This document shows, in pieces, positions 58,401 through 64,000 of a stretch of 64,000 nucleotides of DNA (position 1 is its first letter; every line of letters begins with the position of its first letter). The position numbers were made by a program, and so were the translations under genes. This stretch comes from Rosellinia necatrix (taxonomy: Eukaryota > Ascomycota > Sordariomycetes > Xylariales > Xylariaceae), in NCBI GenBank assembly GCA_021209875.1, contig JAGYVD010000002.1, positions 5,332,001-5,396,000 of the forward strand, in the 5' to 3' direction. Under the pieces are notes generated by a model that saw only the letters and a list, made by a program, of their open reading frames with translations, was not told where the DNA came from and did no database searches.

Positions 58401-60314
58401 CAGTGTCATACATAACCATCCCTAGGCACCCCGGCTAGTGCATTTGGTCAGGGCTGCCCCGGCGCTGTGGGTAAATAACTAACCTAACAGTTACTGTATC
58501 TTGGCCCTTGAAAATAGTCAATAGGGATCTCTACTACTTCGTAGAGTGCCGCTGATACATAGATAGAGGCCCCCTCTGCCGTCTATTCGGCGGATATGTT
58601 GTTCGTGAGGTGGGCTTATGACGCTTGGCGGGGGTAATATCAGGCTCTGTAGTGTAAGATTTTCAGGTTTCAACTGTTGTATTTGCCGTGTCCTTGATTG
58701 GATGCTGACGGCGTAACGGTCCGTTGGGTTCTGTGTGTGTGAAGTTGCAACTTACATACTATGTAGTTATTTGCTCCGATGAGCAGGGTTTAGATCGTAC
58801 TGCCCCATAGTTATCGGCGGTACTAGAATCCCAATAACTAGCATGGGATATTTGGGCAAAGCCTTGCGATATATGAGTAGATACTGTGCAACATGTCGTG
58901 GCGTGTCCTGTAGAGAAGCGACCGGTGAGTTGGCTCGGCCTGGTTTGTTTTTCCCACGTAGTATGGCTGAGCCCTATACGCTCGCTTGGCTCGCTCGCTG
59001 ATATTGACCGTTGGTAATTAAACTGGTGCAAGACTGGGGTCTGTTGTTTGTCGAGTCATCCCCTGAGTACTTAGGTAGCGGCTTCGAACCGATGACCTTC
59101 CTAGAAGCGTAATGGTGCCTCGGGCTTGTTTCATCCAACGCACTTGGAAACTAGGTTAGGGATCTGGAAGTGGCGGACATAAATAGGCATATGTATTACG
59201 GCAAGAGCAGATCGCGAGCGCGTAGACCTCACTGGATGGGCTCTGTGGTATAGTTGAATCCAATATGATCTTTCTAAAAGCAAAAATTCCAAGGCATGCC
59301 AACGTTCCAGCCTTAGGGGCTTCTTCTACGCTTACATGAGAGAGACTGCCTGCAAGGACTGCCCTCTGCGGCGGTAGTCCATGGCCTGCTCCGGGTAGCC
59401 CTGACGGACGAGTTAGCTGCATGGCATGGCCGGCCAAACGATTGTGTAAGTAGAGGAAGTGTGAATCTGAGGGTATGAAGTGTATGATGTGTATGATGTG
59501 TATGATGGAAAATTTTCATAGTTCGCACAGCATGTACCCCCATTCGCGGGATGCCGTTCTGTAATAGGCGTGTTGGGCGGCTATCGAGTATCCAACGTGA
59601 CCCGCCCGAGTCGCTGCTTCGTGGAGCTAGCAACACGACGGTGCCTCGCAGTCTGCATGTTGTGCAGTAGTCCCTGAGCGCGTCGCCGGATGCCCTCAAG
59701 TACATGGTTCGTCTGGTATAAGTCTGGTAAAAGTCTGGTAGGCAATTGGACCTCGAGGCGCACCTCCGTGTAGAGCAATCCTGCTGCCATTTTGCAGTTT
59801 GCGTTGGGTTGACAGGTTTGCAGCACAACCGCGGGCTTGGCGATGCAGAAATAGAACGATGCTGGCGGTCGAAGGGCATCCATGCTCGGAAGAGGGCTGT
59901 TTTGGTCGCCATCTCATGCTCAACCGTCCAACGGCCTCCGTCGGCGTCGGCGTCCGGCTTGTGCGGTGTGCAAGGCGTGTGCGCGAAGGGCCAACCACGG
60001 CAGGAGTGAAGAGGAATACCACCTCTGCCACAGCCTTAAACAAATACAATTAAGACATTAAAGCCACACGCACATAACTGGAGTGTGCTAATTCATGATT
60101 GGGATTCGGAAAAGTGCCCCGCCAAATAGATGAAGTCGGGATGGGGGGTAGATATCCTAGATTATGCACTGACAGGGCAGTTTACCCCCAACACTATCTA
60201 ATCTATCTATCTAATATACCTTTACCTATCTACAACTTAGTTACCCGACAGCCTGTGTCTTGTAACGAGAACGAAGTTGGATCTATCGAGGGGGAGGTAC
60301 TATCTACAGTTTGC

Positions 60315-60436
60315 TGGTGAACTACCTCTACCTACCTACCTACTTACCTAGGTACTTACCTAGGTAGGTAGGTAGGGTAGGTAGGTACCTAAGGTACTTG
60401 TTGGTAGGTAGGCAGTAGTTACTAGGTAGTTCACCA
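60315..60436. repeat. 122-bp inverted repeat around an AGGT/ACCT array
   Basis: TGGTGAACTACCT (60315-60327) is repeated in perfect inverse complement at 60424-60436. Between them an ACCTACCT half faces an AGGTAGGT half around TACCTAGGTA cores. The whole segment can fold into one long hairpin or cruciform. Confidence 0.7.
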
Positions 60437-60576
60437 ATAAACTAAGCTTCGGTAGGTAGGTTTTCTGGGTAGGCACTTACCCACTAGGTACCTAAGTTAG
60501 ATGGGGGAACTAGGTACTGTATGTAAATTTTGAGCCTGTTCTTTCATAAAATATGAGTGTAGGTAGACTTTTACAT

Positions 60577-60640
60577 GCCGACACGGCCACGACGACGACG
60601 ATAACAACGACAACGACAACGACGACGATGACAACACGGT
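60577..60640. repeat. CGACRA trinucleotide-type array
   Basis: Alternating ACGACG, ACAACG and ATGACA units form a trinucleotide-period array. It gives an Arg/Cys-rich open frame on the minus strand that is not supported as a gene. Confidence 0.7.
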
Positions 60641-63600
60641 AACAGCATGTTAGGGATACGAAGGAAACCAACCTTGCCGAGCCGCAACATGCCCGTGGTA
60701 AGTATAGTAAGTAGGTAGAATAAAAGTGTGAAGCACCAAGGCCGCGAGCAAGAGCTGATACCTAGTATTGATCGTACGTTCATTTCTTCTGGTACCACTC
60801 CATCCAGGCCCTGCCATATGCCATGCCATGCCATGCGCCGCGGCGGAGTTCTTGTCGGGCTCGGTCAATCAGCTTCACCCGCTGTCTAAGACGTACATAT
60901 GCAGGCTGCGTCGAGGAATGAGTCAACGCAGTGGCACAGGCAGCTACTAGTAGACAAAACGGCCACTTGCAGATTCGAAAATGCAATACATCTGAGCTAG
61001 TCCAGATAGAGGAGATACAGCCTGCCAGAATGTCGCCTGCAGCCGGTAACATGTTCAGCAAATACATAGGTAGTTAGACAAAGGTACGGGAGCTTTTACG
61101 GTTTAAGCGCGTCAGGAAATATAATCATCTGTCAGATCGCCATCGCCATAAGAGAGTCATTCAACCTAAGGAAGTGTAACTGCGATGTAATAAGTGCTAG
61201 TATAACTATACGTAGTAATTTGCTGGTAGTTATTGGTGTATCCGTCTTATACCTCAACTACATAGCCAGGCCTGATGGAGATTTGGCGTAAGTGGCTTCA
61301 TCCACATGGCGTTTACGCGCGGCACGGGATTTCAAAAGAACCTTTGCTCCCAGGCCTCTTTTGTACACTACGATGATGATGGCAAGGTTTGCGTGATAAT
61401 AAATCAGCGAAACGGGTAGACATCTCTGTGGATAGACACCGCAAAAATGACGTGTTGCTGGTACCACAGGACAGGCCTCTCTGCCTCTTCAATATGTTAC
61501 CCATACCCCTATAATTATACCTATGTACACTACCGAGAATAAATGGTGACGCTTACGGTATTGACGATTAACGAGAGTTTTGGGGGCGACCACAATTTCG
61601 CGATGTCACTCAATCTCGAGATTGGGAGATAGAGTAGCACAAGAATGAACACGGCTAGAACAAGCCGTATAATCGGCCAGGACCCATGCAGGGAAACGGG
61701 TCGTCGAGCATTCCTAACTGAGGCAATGCAACCTCGAGCTGTGTGATGAAGCCGAGGTGCCTACTTGTACTGAGTTATGAAACCCCTGGTTCCGAGAGGT
61801 ACCTCAACTCCCGGTCTCTTGTACTCCGAAGGTTACGCACCTTGTGACCGCAACTCCACTCTGATCAGTGGATCGTACAGGGTACATTATACGGACGGGC
61901 CAATAAGATCGGCTGAGCCTGCCAAACCCTGGACCAAAGCCGCTTGCTTGGTGAAGCTTAAACCCTGATACGGCTAAGAAACAGCCTACTAAGAACCCGC
62001 ATACAATGTAGAGCTACCGGCTGTGGGAGTATCGGCACAGCACTCTCTTCTTCACTGCGATAACGGCAGGCATTACAGCCCCTACCTATAATATGATACT
62101 GTACAATGCGGACCTTATCTGATAGATTATCTACCGTAGGTAGCTAGTATATTGGTGCTCGAGCTACCACTTTGTAATCATAACTGGCACTGGATACTCG
62201 AAAGAAAGCCCTGTTACTGTTTATTGATTAAGTACCAACGTGTGGGAAGCTGGGGGCTTTTGTACAGTAGTGCAGGACGGACGGCACGTCGCTGCCGCTA
62301 GCATCGTGGTACGTACTGTGCAGCACCTGAATTATCTGGTAAGATTATCTGTCAGCCTACCTAGTACCTACCTAGCACTGAACGTAGCTAACTTGCCCTA
62401 CTTAGCCTTACCAATGCACCTACTAACATACCTAAGTGCTGCACATAGTGTCGCTACCTAGCAACTTGGCTGGATCGGTCCCTGAGCTCATTACGATTGC
62501 TAAGAATCCACGCCGAGTGGACATCTTGGTGGCAGAGCCGTGGGGGTACTGTACCTACTAGGTATGTAGGTAGGTGTTGTAAGGTGTGTGTGCATGGGTA
62601 TATGTGCTCCGTCTTGACTATCACCATCAGGTCGGTTATTCAACGTTCAGGTAATCGTATTTAGGCATACACATACTCTATCTACGCCATACTTATGCCC
62701 TCACCAAGGCAAAGTATCTGCAATAGTTGCTAGGCTGTGACTACAACAATAAATTCCCGCCCAGCCCTGCCTTTTCTTCTACAATTGCTGTAACTAGATC
62801 ACTTGTGGGTGACTAGATGAGTGGTCGTATATATGACGGGATATCAAGCGGGCGCGAGCACCTCCCACGTGAGATATTTTGCCCAGATTATTCAACAAAC
62901 TGCCCTAGTCCACAAGTTATTCAGTACTAGTCGCCGTCCGATGGTTATAGCGAACTCCGCTCGCCGTGTTTAGCTGATTTCTAAGTGTTACGGGAATTGT
63001 TGGGTGCAAACTGGTAGCAGTAAATAGCCAATAGAAGTAGGTACCTACATAGACTGGCCGTGTAGCTATTTAGGTACTAATTTAGAGCACATAGACTGTC
63101 GTGAGATGTCACCCATAGGTCCATGATTTTATGTGTGGTGCTTTATTTGCTTTACTCTGGCCAAGTGAATAGAGGTCTGGATATATTATTTTGGGCACAG
63201 AGATCTCCCTGCGTTGTGGATAGTTACATATATATCTACATGGATAACTAGTACTTAATCCATATAACTGGCGGTAGGACAGCATTACTAATTGCAATAA
63301 CTTGGGTATTATGCAGCTATAAAGCTTTACTATTCGCCCCACATATGTATATATCATACAACATTACCCCTCCATTAAGGTACAGAGTATGAGATCCTGC
63401 CCCGTTCAAGGTACCTTTGCTCCTTCCTCTGTGGCCCTTTCTGGTGCCTATTAAGTCTGAAGCAACTAGACGGAGCTACCTACCCGAACCACCTAGGGCA
63501 ATACTTGAGCGCCATGTACAGTGTACCTATTATGGTTGAACATGAACCGTTCTATTTGTACCTTAGCCCCTTCTACCTAGTACACATTTGGCCTGGCATG

Positions 63601-64000
63601 ATCCAACAATAACCGAATGTTCTGTTTTGCTAGTATCCCGCAGTCAATTAGATACCCAGGGGTGTTTGGGTCTCATTGTGGCATATTAAGCTAGGTAGAT
63701 TTCGTGCAGATGCTCAGTATCTATGGATATTTGCTTGTCTAGGTATGTATATAGTGTAAATCTATATATGTGCTTTATGGACAGCCTGACTTGACTGGGT
63801 CCTTTATCTGCGTAAGGTAGGTAGGGGTAGGTAGCTGATACCCCAGGAGGTAGGTACTCAGGGCACCTACTTTACCCACGTAGGTAGTACGTACCGTATG
63901 TGTCTAGCGGGCTGTACCTTCCCTCGGTCCTTCGTCTTTCGACTAGCGGAGCTGTAACTTGTAGAGAGTACACTTGGGCCGTGGTATACCTACTAAGGTA

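Larger units (their letters stand above)
55441..63990. other. About 8.5 kb with no supportable gene
   Basis: No open frame here is longer than about 200 codons and none matches a family I know (checked for example 55959-56315, 57538-57816, 59313-59912 on -). The segment has TACCTAGGTA-type arrays (60327-60410, 62360-62420, 62555-62575, 63815-63890), TATGATG repeats (59474-59507) and a (CGACAA/CGACGA) array (60577-60640). It resembles a rapidly evolving or subtelomere-like compartment, but no telomere repeat is present. Confidence 0.45.

Overview
The window reads as nuclear DNA of a filamentous ascomycete, most likely a Sordariomycete. Genes are broken by short GT-AG introns (mostly 55-180 nt) with CTAAC-type branch sites. 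Eleven genes match well-known fungal protein families. Spacers are long and rich in TACCTAGGTA-type palindromic microsatellites, and retroelement debris is present. No tRNA, rRNA, CRISPR or bacterial-type operon was seen.

Left part (1-21.6 kb), conserved genes separated by long gaps: ALKBH6-like dioxygenase (780-1544, +) tail to tail with a DFG10/SRD5A3-like polyprenol reductase (1571-2683, -); a solo LTR with a perfect 5-bp target duplication (3223-3438); the DRG-family GTPase RBG2 (5853-7393, +) with two 21-nt leading exons; a 7.2-kb gene-free stretch; a CENP-B-type DNA-binding protein (14599-16371, +); and a PXA-domain protein (18048-21582, -) with a 1.29-kb intron and one firm plus one probable +1 frameshift in C runs.

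Middle (22-42 kb), the densest housekeeping block: remains of a Ty1/copia element (22.9-23.8 kb, -), MSS51 (25099-26694, -) divergent from the splicing factor RSE1 (27419-31756, +), a LysM/UBA-like intracellular protein (31871-32825, -), a SIP3/LAM-type BAR-PH-GRAM-VASt sterol-transfer protein (34350-38649, +) and a DUF3074 START-like protein (39718-41854, +).

Right part (43-64 kb) is gene-poor and accessory in character: a pseudogene of a multicopy fungal family with at least seven indels (43253-44525); an AIG1/GIMAP-like GTPase with a C-terminal membrane anchor (47763-48791, +); directly after it a coiled-coil protein of 35-residue repeats whose first exon supplies an MGC acylation-type N terminus (49609-51061, +); a frameshifted small cysteine-rich, probably secreted protein (53004-53667, +); a few unassigned coding-like scraps; and about 8 kb with no supportable gene. 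The GTPase plus acylated coiled-coil pair is the best candidate here for an undescribed two-component membrane system. That idea is inference from sequence features and adjacency, not from any known partnership.
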